Positions 8,770 through 18,403 of a stretch of 64,000 bases of DNA are shown piece after piece. Source of the DNA: JBMOLK01 sp049325575 (GTDB taxonomy: Bacteria; Bacillota; Clostridia; Acetivibrionales; Acetivibrionaceae); assembly GCA_049325575.1 (NCBI GenBank), contig JBMOLK010000165.1, positions 11,075 through 75,074 of the forward strand. The letters run 5' to 3'. Each line of letters begins with the position of its first letter. The stretch's first letter is position 1. Position numbers and translations under genes: made by a program. The notes beneath the pieces are model-generated. The model was not told where the DNA came from, did not search any database, and saw only the letters and a program-made list of their open reading frames with translations.

Positions 8770-9969
8770 CTACGAAATACTCCCTAACAAATTTTTTGTA
8801 ATTTTGTCAATATTGGCGATTTCAATATCATCAGGTACACTTTGTCCGGTAGTAACATAAGACAGATTTCTATTTGTCAAGCGTTTTGCATTGAGTATTA
8901 TTCCTAAAGAAGGAGTCTCGTCAAGCTTCGTAAATATTAACTTGTAATTTTTAAGGAAATTATAGCTTGCAATTATTTCCTTACAATTTCTCATCCCGGT
9001 AGTAGTACTTAATACAAGAAATACTTCATCGGCGCAAGAAGCTTCAATAAGCATTTTGAGTTCGTCAAATTGCGACTTGTTCCTATAGCTTCTGCCGGCA
9101 GTATCGATAAGTATAATATCCTTATCCTGGTAGGTATTTATCGCATCACTGATCTCATTTATTGAATAAATTACTTCTACCGGCATTCCCAGTATCTCGG
9201 CATATGTCTTAAGCTGTTCAACAGCTGCAATCCTGTATGTATCAGCCGTTATAAGGCCAACATTTTTCTTGTGGTTTAAAGAATAATTTGCTGCAATCTT
9301 TGCCAAAGTGGTAGTCTTTCCGACGCCTGTGGGGCCCACAAAAATAATAACTGTAGGTTTGCCATCTTCCCTAAGCTTTATAGTCTCGGGTTTACCCAGC
9401 ATGGTGGAAATAAGATTATAAAGTATCGAAGCAGTGTCATTAACACTTGCACTTACTTTTATCTTTCCCTGTACTACATTTATAAGCTGCTTGACTATAT
9501 CGATGTCTACCTCGTTTTTTACAAGATTGTTATAAAAAAGCTCTAAGACCTTTGACAGCGGCTGTTCACTGTTTTCACCAGGAACAGTATTTGAGTTCTC
9601 GGCCGGCTGTTGGATTTGCTCATAAATTTTGTTAAGTATGTTTTCCATACTGTTTACCTTATTCTCCAACAAAGTGATTTTTTCCTCTTTTTCGCTCAAT
9701 TTACTTTTTTCATTTGTTTCATTTCTTGAATCCTCGCTGCTTTTTTCTTCATTTCTAACTTCATTTTTAGTGGCTTCCTTCTTATTTTTTACTGCATAAT
9801 ATTCATCAACTGCCGCCAATACTTCTACCATGGGTTTTGAGAACACCTTAAGAAGTCCCTTCTGCCTTACCTTCCTGGTATTGAGTATAACCGCATCATT
9901 ACCCAAATCCATTTTTACTTTTAGTATAGCTTCCTGAGTATCCTTACCCATATACCGTCTTATCTTCAT
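8770..9969 (-). CDS. flhF: Flagellar SRP-like GTPase FlhF
   Basis: The 399-residue protein has a basic B-domain N-terminus (MKIRRYMGKDTQEAILKVK) and a low-complexity charged linker around residues 65-100 (runs of Glu/Lys/Asn/Ser). An SRP-type NG domain follows, with P-loop FVGPTGVGKTTTLAKIA near 210, then LITADTYRIAAVEQL, LIDTAGR and the guanine-specificity FTKLDE. FlhF marks the site of flagellar assembly. It is one base downstream of the flhA stop. Confidence 0.97.
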   Translation of the reverse strand: MKIRRYMGKDTQEAILKVKMDLGNDAVILNTRKVRQKGLLKVFSKPMVEVLAAVDEYYAVKNKKEATKNEVRNEEKSSEDSRNETNEKSKLSEKEEKITLLENKVNSMENILNKIYEQIQQPAENSNTVPGENSEQPLSKVLELFYNNLVKNEVDIDIVKQLINVVQGKIKVSASVNDTASILYNLISTMLGKPETIKLREDGKPTVIIFVGPTGVGKTTTLAKIAANYSLNHKKNVGLITADTYRIAAVEQLKTYAEILGMPVEVIYSINEISDAINTYQDKDIILIDTAGRSYRNKSQFDELKMLIEASCADEVFLVLSTTTGMRNCKEIIASYNFLKNYKLIFTKLDETPSLGIILNAKRLTNRNLSYVTTGQSVPDDIEIANIDKITKNLLGSIS

Positions 9970-9970
9970 T

Positions 9971-12001
9971 TTATATACTCACCGTCCCAACCGCTTGAAC
10001 CTGTATGCTAGGGTCAAGTTCATTATAAGATAATACAACCAAGCCCGGTATTGATTGCTCCGTAAGCCTTCTAAAGTACAACCTGACAATGGGTGAAGCC
10101 AGAACTATAGGCTGCTGTCCCAACTGTATAAGTCTCTGAATCTGGTTTGACAGATTATTTATGATGGAATTGATTATCCCTGGTTCAAGGGTAAAATATG
10201 AACCCTGTTCCGTTCTTTGGACAGAATCCATAATAACCTGTTCAAGTTTAGGATCTAATGTTATAACTGTAGACTTCTTATCCTTGATAAACTTTTTGGA
10301 AATAGCCCTTCCCAGAGCCTGCCTTACATATTCCGTAAGCATATCGGTGTCATGTGTTGTAGGAGCATAATCTGCCAGAGTCTCCAGTATGGTTACAATA
10401 TCTCTTATTGAGACACCTTCCTTTAAAAGGTTTGCAATTACCTTCTGAATTTCACCAATTGTCATTATCTTAGGCACGAGCTCTTCAACAATAGCAGGGT
10501 AATTTTCCTTAACTTTATCTATAATTGTCTGAACTTCCTGTCTTCCTGTCAGTTCGTGAGCATGGCTCTTAACTACTTCTGTAAGATGAGTAGCAATAAT
10601 AGATGGAGGATCCACTACCGTATATCCCAGCATTTCCGCTCTATCCCTCTGGGCTTCGCTTACCCATACGGCAGGAAGGCCAAAAGCCGGCTCGGTGGTT
10701 TTGATTCCGTCAATTTCCTCTTCAACAAACCCCGGACTCATAGCCAGGTAGTGATCAAGCATTAATTCTCCTCCTGCTACCTCAACTCCTTTAATCTTTA
10801 TAATATATTCATTGGGACTTAGTTGGATGTTATCCCTAAGCCTTATTATCGGAACTATCATTCCCAATTCAAGTGCCAGCTGCCTCCTTATCATAACCAC
10901 CCTGTCCAAAAGGTCTCCACCCTGATTCACATCTGCAAGGGGAATAATCCCGTAGCCGAACTCAAGCTCAATGGGGTCAACCTGAAGAAGATTTACGACA
11001 TTTTCAGGCTTACGTATCTCTTCAACCTCATTTTCTTCAATCTGTATCTCCTCTTGTTTTTCATCCTCTTCCTTCTTCTTCATTAGACGTATTCCAACAA
11101 AAGTAAATATTGCAGCCAAAGTCAAGAAGGGTACAGTGGCCAAAGGCAGGGCCAGAAGAACACAGAAGCCGGCTGCTATAAAAAACACTTTGGGATTGTA
11201 CAGAATCTGTTTTCTTAAGTCATCACTTAAGCCATCATCAGAAGCAGACCTTGTAACAATAAGACCTGTAGCAAAGGATATCAAAAGTGATGGAATCTGG
11301 CTGACAAGCCCGTCCCCTATTGTTAAAATACTATAGTTTTCCAATGCAAAGTTTAACTCTTCACCCCTCATAACTATACCTATTATAAGTCCGCCCACAA
11401 TGTTTAGTATGGTTATGACTATACCGGCAATGGCGTCCCCCTTTACAAATTTGGTGGCACCATCCATTGCCCCGTAGAAGTCAGCTTCCCTTTGAATTTT
11501 CTTTCTTCTTTCTCTGGCCTCTGCTTCATTTATGAGCCCGGCATTAAGGTCAGCATCTATAGCCATTTGCTTTCCTGGCATTGCATCCAGTGTAAACCTT
11601 GCTGCAACTTCAGATACCCTTTCGGTTCCTTTGGTTATGACCAGGAACTGTACAATCATTATAATCAAGAAAATTATAAATCCAACTACCAGATTGCCTT
11701 GCGCTACGAAATTACCGAATCCTGCAATAACCTGCCCGGCTTCTCCCTTAGCCAGCACCAGCGTTGTTGACTTAATATTAAGAGAAAGCCTGTATATAGT
11801 GGTAAACAAAAGCAGCGACGGAAATACCGATAGCTGCAGCGCTTCCCTGGAGTAAATTACGTTAAGCAAAATAACAAGCCCTGCTGCTATGTTAAGTGCC
11901 AGGAGAATATCCAGTATTGCACCGGGGATAGGTATAATAATTATAAGAACAATGGCAACTATCAATATAGCTACAGACATATCCCCAAATCTCATTTTCA
12001 T
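9971..12001 (-). CDS. flhA: Flagellar type III export gate protein FlhA
   Basis: The 676 residues match the family length. Eight hydrophobic segments lie in roughly the first 310 residues, and the conserved cytoplasmic FHIPEP loop sequence VSEVAARFTLDAMPGKQMAID occurs near residue 130. A charged Glu/Lys linker (about 310-335) precedes the large cytoplasmic export-chaperone platform. Together with FlhB, FliP, FliQ and FliR (all adjacent) it forms the export gate at the base of the flagellum. Confidence 0.98.
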   Translation of the reverse strand: MKMRFGDMSVAILIVAIVLIIIIPIPGAILDILLALNIAAGLVILLNVIYSREALQLSVFPSLLLFTTIYRLSLNIKSTTLVLAKGEAGQVIAGFGNFVAQGNLVVGFIIFLIIMIVQFLVITKGTERVSEVAARFTLDAMPGKQMAIDADLNAGLINEAEARERRKKIQREADFYGAMDGATKFVKGDAIAGIVITILNIVGGLIIGIVMRGEELNFALENYSILTIGDGLVSQIPSLLISFATGLIVTRSASDDGLSDDLRKQILYNPKVFFIAAGFCVLLALPLATVPFLTLAAIFTFVGIRLMKKKEEDEKQEEIQIEENEVEEIRKPENVVNLLQVDPIELEFGYGIIPLADVNQGGDLLDRVVMIRRQLALELGMIVPIIRLRDNIQLSPNEYIIKIKGVEVAGGELMLDHYLAMSPGFVEEEIDGIKTTEPAFGLPAVWVSEAQRDRAEMLGYTVVDPPSIIATHLTEVVKSHAHELTGRQEVQTIIDKVKENYPAIVEELVPKIMTIGEIQKVIANLLKEGVSIRDIVTILETLADYAPTTHDTDMLTEYVRQALGRAISKKFIKDKKSTVITLDPKLEQVIMDSVQRTEQGSYFTLEPGIINSIINNLSNQIQRLIQLGQQPIVLASPIVRLYFRRLTEQSIPGLVVLSYNELDPSIQVQAVGTVSI

Positions 12002-12034
12002 ACCTTTCCCCCCTTTAGCCTTTTAGTATAATCC

Positions 12035-13231
12035 TTAGACACTCTTTTCCTTTAATCCGTATACAAAAGCAAGTACTTCAGCCACTGCCTGGTAAAGATC
12101 CGGAGGTATTTTCCCGCCAATCTCCACCGTCTCATATAGTGTTCTTGCCAGAGGCTTGTTTTCTACAATTTGTACATTATTCTCCTTTGCTATTTCCCTT
12201 ATCCTTAAAGCTATAAAGTCCTGTCCTTTTGCCAGAACAACCGGAGCTTCAGAAACATTTGCGTCATATTTTACAGCTACTGCAAAGTGCGTAGGATTTG
12301 TTATGACAACATCAGCTTTAGGTATATCCTGGAGCATTCTCCTCATGGATATTTGTCTTTGTTTTTGCCTTATCTTAGATTTTACCTCCGGGTTACCTTC
12401 TGCCTGCTTATGTTCTTCTTTTATTTCCTGCTTTGACATCTTAAGGTTTTTCTCGTATTCCCACCACTGATACCCATAATCTAAAACTCCAAGAATCAGC
12501 ATTGCTATACACATTCTTATTGCGACATTTGTGGCTGTTATACCTATATAAGAGGCTACAACAATTACATCCATGTCAATAGTATTTAGAATATTTACCA
12601 CTTCACCTTTTATATATGAATATCCAATAAATCCAACCACTGCTATTTTTAGAATTGACTTGACAAGTTCAGTCAATGATCTAAGGGAAAAAATTCTTTT
12701 TAGCCCGTTTAGAGGATTCAGCTTGCTGAACTTAAATGCCAGAGTTTTTGTTGTAAACAGGAATCCCACCTGGGCATAACCCGAAACCAACCCTGTGATT
12801 ACTGCTACAGTAAATAAAGGTGCTGTTATTTTTAAAAAGACTATCAAAAATTCACTAAAAGCTTTTAATACTCCATTTATGGTAAACAGGTCTTGAACCT
12901 TCGGATATTCTACCAAAATCATCTTAAAGAAACCATAAATCTCTTTATACATAAATCCGCCAAAAATCCTTAGGGTAACAAACATACACAAGAGCACTAT
13001 AGCTGCCGTCATTTCTCTGCTTTGAAGTACCTGCCCCTCTTCCCTTGCCTTAGACCTCTTTTTTGGCGTAGCCTTTTCGGTTTTATCCCCACTGTCCGCA
13101 AAAAGCTGCAGGTTGACCTTTATCAAGCTTCCGGTTTTGGAAAGCTGCTTATCTTTCTTCCATATGAGCCGCTTTAAAAACCTGATAATGACTTTTTTTC
13201 CCAGCTTACCCTTTAAGCTTTCCAGTATCAT
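12035..13231 (-). CDS. flhB: Flagellar export switch protein FlhB
   Basis: The 398 residues include an N-terminal basic extension of about 45 residues before the family core (SGDKTEKATPKKRSKAREEG). Four transmembrane segments follow, and the cytoplasmic domain contains the self-cleavage site NPTH (Asn312 in this numbering). FlhB switches export from rod/hook to filament substrates together with FliK. The start overlaps the fliR stop by 4 bp (ATGA). The extension is longer than in Bacillus; a later start is possible, but the coupled ATG is favoured. Confidence 0.96.
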   Translation of the reverse strand: MILESLKGKLGKKVIIRFLKRLIWKKDKQLSKTGSLIKVNLQLFADSGDKTEKATPKKRSKAREEGQVLQSREMTAAIVLLCMFVTLRIFGGFMYKEIYGFFKMILVEYPKVQDLFTINGVLKAFSEFLIVFLKITAPLFTVAVITGLVSGYAQVGFLFTTKTLAFKFSKLNPLNGLKRIFSLRSLTELVKSILKIAVVGFIGYSYIKGEVVNILNTIDMDVIVVASYIGITATNVAIRMCIAMLILGVLDYGYQWWEYEKNLKMSKQEIKEEHKQAEGNPEVKSKIRQKQRQISMRRMLQDIPKADVVITNPTHFAVAVKYDANVSEAPVVLAKGQDFIALRIREIAKENNVQIVENKPLARTLYETVEIGGKIPPDLYQAVAEVLAFVYGLKEKSV

Positions 13232-14028
13232 TTTGGCCCCATATCCTTTAAGAAGGTGTACATTTCACTGTCCATCCCCTTTATAAGGGTCTCTATCAGG
13301 GATATAAACATTGGTAACGTCAATACCATAACAGCCAATCCCAGAATGATTTTAAGCGGCATACCTACAACAAATACATTAAGCTGTGGGACCGTCTTCG
13401 AAATGATCCCAAGTGCTACGTCAGAGATCAGTATTGCTGCAAGAATAGGTGCGCTGATCTTAAACGAGAGTAAAAATATGTTTCCAAAGACTCTGACAAT
13501 ATCGTTTAAGAGATCATTGCCAAATACCGCTCCACCCATTGGTATATAGTTGTAACTGTAAAACAGTGCCCTGATCAAAATATGATGTCCGTTGCATATC
13601 AAAAAAACCAGCATGCAGAATATAAAGTAAAAGGTTGATGTAACAGGAACCTGAATATTGCTCAAGGGGTCTATTACATTTACAACTCCAAATCCTACCT
13701 GCATGTCGATAAGCTGCCCTGCTATATAAATTGCTGTAAAAATCAAATATGACACATAACCGATAGTAATACCTACAACAAACTCTTTTAGAACAAGCAC
13801 AAAATATTCATATATACTGCCAAAGTCGAGTTCCTGTACTTTTATGGTATTTACAAGTATTAGCGCAAGCATTAATGAAAAGCCGATCTTCATGTAGACC
13901 GGTATGTTACGCCTCCCAAAAATGGGGGCTATTACAAAAAGACCTGTCATTCTAACGAATATTAACAAGAATACTTCTATACCGTTTAACAAAATTCCTT
14001 CTGGAATAAACAACTTATTGTCCTCCAT
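13228..14028 (-). CDS. fliR: Flagellar export gate protein FliR
   Basis: This 266-residue integral membrane protein has about six hydrophobic segments and the family signatures FAPIFGRRNIPVYMKIGFS-like (residues about 33-53) and QLIDMQVGFGVVNVIDP (near 107). It is part of the FliPQR export core complex. It lies between fliQ and flhB in the usual order, and its stop overlaps the flhB start. Confidence 0.96.
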   Translation of the reverse strand: MEDNKLFIPEGILLNGIEVFLLIFVRMTGLFVIAPIFGRRNIPVYMKIGFSLMLALILVNTIKVQELDFGSIYEYFVLVLKEFVVGITIGYVSYLIFTAIYIAGQLIDMQVGFGVVNVIDPLSNIQVPVTSTFYFIFCMLVFLICNGHHILIRALFYSYNYIPMGGAVFGNDLLNDIVRVFGNIFLLSFKISAPILAAILISDVALGIISKTVPQLNVFVVGMPLKIILGLAVMVLTLPMFISLIETLIKGMDSEMYTFLKDMGPK

Positions 14029-14049
14029 TTAATGTAAGACTTGAAGTAT

Positions 14050-14319
14050 TCACCTTATGTACTGATTCAAATTCATATATATACCCTGGGTAAATTCTAT
14101 AAGAACTCTTAGCATCCATGCCCCGAACAAAGTTATACCTCCAAGTACAGCCAAAATCTTAGGTATAAATGTAAGTGTCTGTTCCTGGATCTGGGTTGTA
14201 GCTTGAAAAATACTAATTGCAAGACCTACAACCAAACTTAAACCCAGCATGGGGGCAGCCACATATATAACTGTTAAAAGAGATTTCTGTGCTAGTTCGA
14301 TTACCATTCCCTGATCCAT
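14050..14319 (-). CDS. fliQ: Flagellar export gate protein FliQ
   Basis: The 89-residue protein has two hydrophobic helices and the FliQ signature LVVGLAISIFQATTQIQEQT between them. Four copies assemble around the FliP-FliR core in the basal body. Length and neighbours (fliP upstream, fliR downstream) are standard. Confidence 0.96.
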   Translation of the reverse strand: MDQGMVIELAQKSLLTVIYVAAPMLGLSLVVGLAISIFQATTQIQEQTLTFIPKILAVLGGITLFGAWMLRVLIEFTQGIYMNLNQYIR

Positions 14320-14376
14320 TTAATCTCCCCCGTTAACCTGTGAATTTTATTCCTATGCTCTAATGATTTTAGTGTA

Positions 14377-15159
14377 CTAGGTAACAAAACTATTAACTAT
14401 TGACTGTGTCAGGAGATTCCATCCCCCCACCATAATAAACAATAATATCTTGAATGGAAGAGATATCATCACCGGAGGAAGCATCATCATACCCATTGAC
14501 ATTAAAGTACTTGAAACCACCATATCAATTACAAGAAACGGTATGTATATCAGAAAACCTATTTTAAATGCAATTGTAAGCTCACTTATTAAAAAAGCAG
14601 GAATAACAACAGTTAGAGGCAGCTTGGGAATGTCTTCTTCCTTTATGGGAGTCTTCATTCCAGACAGTGAGATGAAAAGTCCCAAATCCTTTTTTGCTGT
14701 CTGTTTTAGCATAAAGCCTTTAATTATGGCAGAAGACCTGTCCATTGCAACCTGTTGGGTAATCTCTTCATTTGAGTAAGGTTTTAATGCTTTTTCATTG
14801 ATTTCGGTTAAAACCGGGTTCATTATAAACAAGGTTAAAAACAAAGCTAGCCCAATCAATACTTGATTCGGCGGCATTTGCTGGGTTCCCATTGCATTTC
14901 TTAAAAATGAAAGAACTATAATTATCCTTGTAAAACTTGTCATCATCATCAATATCGATGGAGCCAACGACAGTACTGTAAGGAGAAGCAGTATCTGTAT
15001 ACTGGTTGTTACATCCTCCGGATTATCCGAAGTATCTACATTTAACCCGAATTTAGGCAAAGGTATAGTGTTGGGTTCGGCATAAACACTTGATACCATC
15101 AGTATTAAAAGCAGCATAGTTAATATAACAACTCGAAGATACCTAAGCTTATTTTTCAT
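14377..15159 (-). CDS. fliP: Flagellar export gate protein FliP
   Basis: The 260-residue form starts MKNKLRYLR and has a cleavable-type signal (hydrophobic stretch ending VYA near residue 27), as is usual for FliP. It carries the family motif MMTSFTRIIIVLSFLRNAMG and the conserved QMPPNQVLIGLALFLTLFI. Upstream ATGs at 15177 and 15171 overlap fliO but sit on top of the GGAG site, so the ATG at 15159 is preferred. The gene overlaps the fliO end by about 11 bp. Confidence 0.95.
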   Translation of the reverse strand: MKNKLRYLRVVILTMLLLILMVSSVYAEPNTIPLPKFGLNVDTSDNPEDVTTSIQILLLLTVLSLAPSILMMMTSFTRIIIVLSFLRNAMGTQQMPPNQVLIGLALFLTLFIMNPVLTEINEKALKPYSNEEITQQVAMDRSSAIIKGFMLKQTAKKDLGLFISLSGMKTPIKEEDIPKLPLTVVIPAFLISELTIAFKIGFLIYIPFLVIDMVVSSTLMSMGMMMLPPVMISLPFKILLFIMVGGWNLLTQSIVNSFVT

Positions 15160-15649
15160 TAGTATATTCATCTCCATCTACTGTCATATGCTTTTCGATA
15201 CCAGATGTAATTGTTCTTAATTTTACCAGATTATGTCTAAAAACCTCATTTTCAGAATTGCTCTTTGATTCACTATTTAAAGATTCTGTAAAAGACTTGT
15301 TATTGTTCTGCCTGCCTTTAAAGCCCTGTATATACTTGTCAAAAACTTCCTTGAAATTAAAAGTTCCATTTTGTAACTTTTCTTCATCCGCCGAATAATT
15401 ATCTATCCTAACTGTTGTGAGCAGCTGTACGTTTTTCCCCGAGGATGATATTAATACAAACTCTTCCCCCGCTTTGACAAGGTGCAGTCTACTATCAAAG
15501 CCCAGACTTACGGTCTCGATAATATCTATATGCTTACCCTTCATAATTTTACTTGTCCTGGTGCCAATGTACTTTGTAGTAGCATATGCTAGAAACAGGA
15601 TGGAGCCAAATACAACTAAAAATATAACAGCACTGATCAGAGTTTGCAT
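15149..15649 (-). CDS. fliO: Flagellar biosynthesis protein FliO (FliZ-type)
   Basis: The 166-residue protein has one N-terminal transmembrane helix (about residues 4-26). A FliO domain follows, with ETVSLGFDSRLHLVKAGEEFVLISSS around residues 46-71, then a polar Asn/Ser/Lys-rich tail. FliO is a scaffold needed for assembly of the FliP ring. Sequence conservation in this family is low, so the call leans on domain pattern and on its position between cheY and fliP. Confidence 0.9.
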   Translation of the reverse strand: MQTLISAVIFLVVFGSILFLAYATTKYIGTRTSKIMKGKHIDIIETVSLGFDSRLHLVKAGEEFVLISSSGKNVQLLTTVRIDNYSADEEKLQNGTFNFKEVFDKYIQGFKGRQNNNKSFTESLNSESKSNSENEVFRHNLVKLRTITSGIEKHMTVDGDEYTNEK

Positions 15650-15716
15650 TTTAAAACTCCCCCTCTGTTCTCTGTATTATAAAGCAGCTAAAGTAAAAAC
15701 ATAAGTTTACCGGAGC

Positions 15717-16079
15717 TTACCCTAAAACTTTCTTTACAGCCTCAACCACTCTTTCAGCCTGAAAAGGTTTTACAATAAAATCTCTGGCTCCTGCTTGAAT
15801 AGACTCAATAACCATAGCTTGCTGTCCCATGGCTGAACACATTATTATCTTGGAATCTCCATTGATCTTCTTGATTTCTCTTACAGCAGCTATACCATCA
15901 ACTTCAGGCATGGTAATATCCATAATAACCAGGTCGGGAGTCAGCTCCTTATACTTGTCAATTGCACGTGCTCCATTTTCTGCTTCTCCTGCAACCTCAT
16001 ATCCGTTCTTAGTAAGAATATCCTTGATCATCATTCTCATAAATGCTGCATCGTCAACTATAAGAATTCTTTTACTCAT
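15717..16079 (-). CDS. cheY: Chemotaxis response regulator CheY
   Basis: This is a single receiver domain of 120 residues: acidic pocket Asp9-Asp10 in LIVDDAAFMR, phospho-acceptor Asp54 in LVIMDITMPEVDG, conserved Ser82 in CSAMGQQ and the Lys in DFIVKPFQ. CheY-P binds the switch protein FliM, encoded two genes upstream, and in Firmicutes it is dephosphorylated by FliY and CheC. It lies between fliY and fliO, the same place as in B. subtilis. Confidence 0.96.
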   Translation of the reverse strand: MSKRILIVDDAAFMRMMIKDILTKNGYEVAGEAENGARAIDKYKELTPDLVIMDITMPEVDGIAAVREIKKINGDSKIIMCSAMGQQAMVIESIQAGARDFIVKPFQAERVVEAVKKVLG

Positions 16080-16239
16080 TATTACCCTCTCCTTAATTTA
16101 TAGTCTATTCTACTGCCAAAACATTTACTAAACCTACCTTGTACCAGGTAACCTATAAGACCCCTAAGAATACTTTCCTACTATACACGTAAAACTTATT
16201 ATATAAATCATTTTATGAAAACAAATTTTATTATACCAC

Positions 16240-17403
16240 TTAAAGTCTTTTAGACGGATGAATTATATCGGTTATTCTTACACCGAAGCTTTCGTCTATT
16301 ACAACAACCTCTCCCTTGGCAATTACCTTTCCATTTACCAGGATATCTACAGGCTCACCTGCCAGCTTATCCAGCTCTATTATGGAACCCGGACCGAATT
16401 CCAAAATATCTCTTATAAGCTTTGTGGTTCTGCCAAGTTCCACAGTTACCTGAAGCGGTACATCCATTATCAGCCCTATATTTTTCTTCTCAATTGATAT
16501 CGTACCGTCATCAAAAGCTTGAAACTGTGCCGGCTGAACGTTAATCGGTCCCCTGGGCCTGCCATGATCCTGCGGTGACGGCTGCGGGTATTGCTGCTGA
16601 TATGCCTCCTGCTGATACTGTTGATGTGATTGGTCATATTGCTGCGGCTGCTGATATTGCTGCTGTGGAGCCTGTTGCTGCTGCCCGCCGGGTGCCGGCC
16701 CGTTGTTCACTTGAGGAGCACTTTGGCTTTCAGAACCTGCATTTAGAATGTTATCAACCAAAGCCTTGGCAAAATCAACAGGAATAAGCTGCATAATCTC
16801 ACTGTCAATCAAATCTCCAACAACCATTTTAAAGGCTATCTTTACTATCTTTTGTGAATTTGAAAACGAAGTATCAGGATTAGTAGGATCAAGTGTCATC
16901 GAGAACGCTTTAGGAGGAGATATATCGATCCTCTTATCAAACATGGACGACATTGAGGTTGCAGCCGATCCAATCATTTGATTCATTGCTTCACCAATGG
17001 CACTAAGATGTAAATCAGTTAATTCACCCTCTACATTGCTGCCATCTCCGCCCATCATCAGATCAGTAATTACTTTTGCGTCGGTTTCCCTAAGAAGAAG
17101 CAAGTTCATACCATCCAATCCATCTGTATACTCAACCTTTACTGCAACATAGGACGTCTGGTATTGACTGGCCAATTCTTCCCAGGAGCATACTGTAACC
17201 TGTGGAGTTGTTATAACTACTCTATGCCCCAACAGCGAATATAGAGTGGTAGCAGAAGTGCCCATACTTATGTTGCCTATTTCACCTAAAGCATCAATTT
17301 CCTGCGTAGATAATTCCGGGTTCTCATTACTGCTTTCAGATTGGGCTGCGGAACCTCCACTTAACAAGGCATCTATCTCCGCTTGAGACAACATATCACC
17401 CAT
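16240..17403 (-). CDS. fliY: Flagellar switch phosphatase FliY
   Basis: About 387 residues comprise an N-terminal CheY-P-binding peptide (LSQAEIDALLSGG), a CheC-like phosphatase domain with two ExxN sites (GEIGNISMGTSATTLY and GEAMNQMIGSAATSM), a long Gln/Pro/Tyr-rich linker (about residues 225-285), and a C-terminal FliN/SpoA domain (DVPLQVTVELGRT). It forms part of the C-ring and removes phosphate from CheY. The ATG at 17403 is favoured over 17412 because the GGGAGG site lies right against the earlier codon. The linker is compositionally extreme. Confidence 0.96.
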   Translation of the reverse strand: MGDMLSQAEIDALLSGGSAAQSESSNENPELSTQEIDALGEIGNISMGTSATTLYSLLGHRVVITTPQVTVCSWEELASQYQTSYVAVKVEYTDGLDGMNLLLLRETDAKVITDLMMGGDGSNVEGELTDLHLSAIGEAMNQMIGSAATSMSSMFDKRIDISPPKAFSMTLDPTNPDTSFSNSQKIVKIAFKMVVGDLIDSEIMQLIPVDFAKALVDNILNAGSESQSAPQVNNGPAPGGQQQQAPQQQYQQPQQYDQSHQQYQQEAYQQQYPQPSPQDHGRPRGPINVQPAQFQAFDDGTISIEKKNIGLIMDVPLQVTVELGRTTKLIRDILEFGPGSIIELDKLAGEPVDILVNGKVIAKGEVVVIDESFGVRITDIIHPSKRL

Positions 17404-17404
17404 G

Positions 17405-18391
17405 CTACTCATCCTCCCTTCTTACAACTTCAGTTACTTTGATTGCCACTTTATTCTTCCTGACACCGGGAGTTCCGTAGAATTTCAGCAAATCTCCGAC
17501 CAGTATCTCCAGGCTTCCGCTTACACCGGAATCCAAAGGCATAACATCTCCTGGCTGCAATTCCAGAAAATCACTTACAAGGATTGACGTACTTCCAAGT
17601 ATGGCCCTGACAGGAACCCTGGTATTTTCAATTCTATGTTCAATTGTATCTTTGGTCTCCCTGGTTGTCTCCTTTTCAATATTTGAGAACCAGAACTTTG
17701 TGCTAAGCTTGGATACTATCGGCTCAACCACCATATGAGGAATACATATGTTGATCATACCCTCTACTTCTCCGACTCTTGCTCCTAAAGTTATTAATGC
17801 TATCATCTCATTGGCTGATATTATCTGTGCAAACTGAGCATTAGTCTCTATCTTCTCAAGCCTCGGTCTTATAGCAATAACATTTTCCCATGGCTCTCTC
17901 ATCAAATTGAGAACCTGGATAATGATTCTTTCAACAATAGCCAGCTCTACCTCTGTAAATTCTCTAATCTTATCCATGGGCGAGCCCTTTCCTCCAAGAA
18001 TCCTGTCAATTAAGGCATAAGCAACCGGAGGAGCCATTTCAAAGATTATGGAACCGGACAATGGAGCAAAATCAACAACAGCGAGTACAGCAGGGTTGGA
18101 AATTGAATTATTGAATTCATAGTATGCTATGGCTTCAACCGAAATAACCTCTACCTGCACCAGAGTTCTTAAATATCCCGATAGAAAATTTGTTACCAGC
18201 CTGGCATAGTTGTCGTGTATAACATTGAGCGTCCTGATATGGTCTTTGGCAAACTTACTGGGCCTCCTGAAGTCATGGGTTTTGATCTTCTTTTCTTCGT
18301 TGGTGGAGGTCATCTGCTGGACGTCAATTTCACCAGTATTAAGGGCTTTTAGGAGCTCATCTATCTCATTTTGCGACAATATATCTCCCAC
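17405..18391 (-). CDS. fliM: Flagellar motor switch protein FliM
   Basis: About 328 residues include the CheY-P-binding N-terminus LSQNEIDELLKALNTGE, a CheC-like middle domain without phosphatase motifs, and a C-terminal SpoA domain ending near VAIKVTEVVRREDE. The GTG at 18391 lies 8 bases after an AGGAGG site, whereas an upstream GTG at 18400 overlaps that site. FliM links CheY-P binding to rotor direction. The fliL-fliM-fliY-cheY order is canonical. Confidence 0.97.
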   Translation of the reverse strand: MGDILSQNEIDELLKALNTGEIDVQQMTSTNEEKKIKTHDFRRPSKFAKDHIRTLNVIHDNYARLVTNFLSGYLRTLVQVEVISVEAIAYYEFNNSISNPAVLAVVDFAPLSGSIIFEMAPPVAYALIDRILGGKGSPMDKIREFTEVELAIVERIIIQVLNLMREPWENVIAIRPRLEKIETNAQFAQIISANEMIALITLGARVGEVEGMINICIPHMVVEPIVSKLSTKFWFSNIEKETTRETKDTIEHRIENTRVPVRAILGSTSILVSDFLELQPGDVMPLDSGVSGSLEILVGDLLKFYGTPGVRKNKVAIKVTEVVRREDE

Positions 18392-18403
18392 TAAAACCAC
18401 CTC

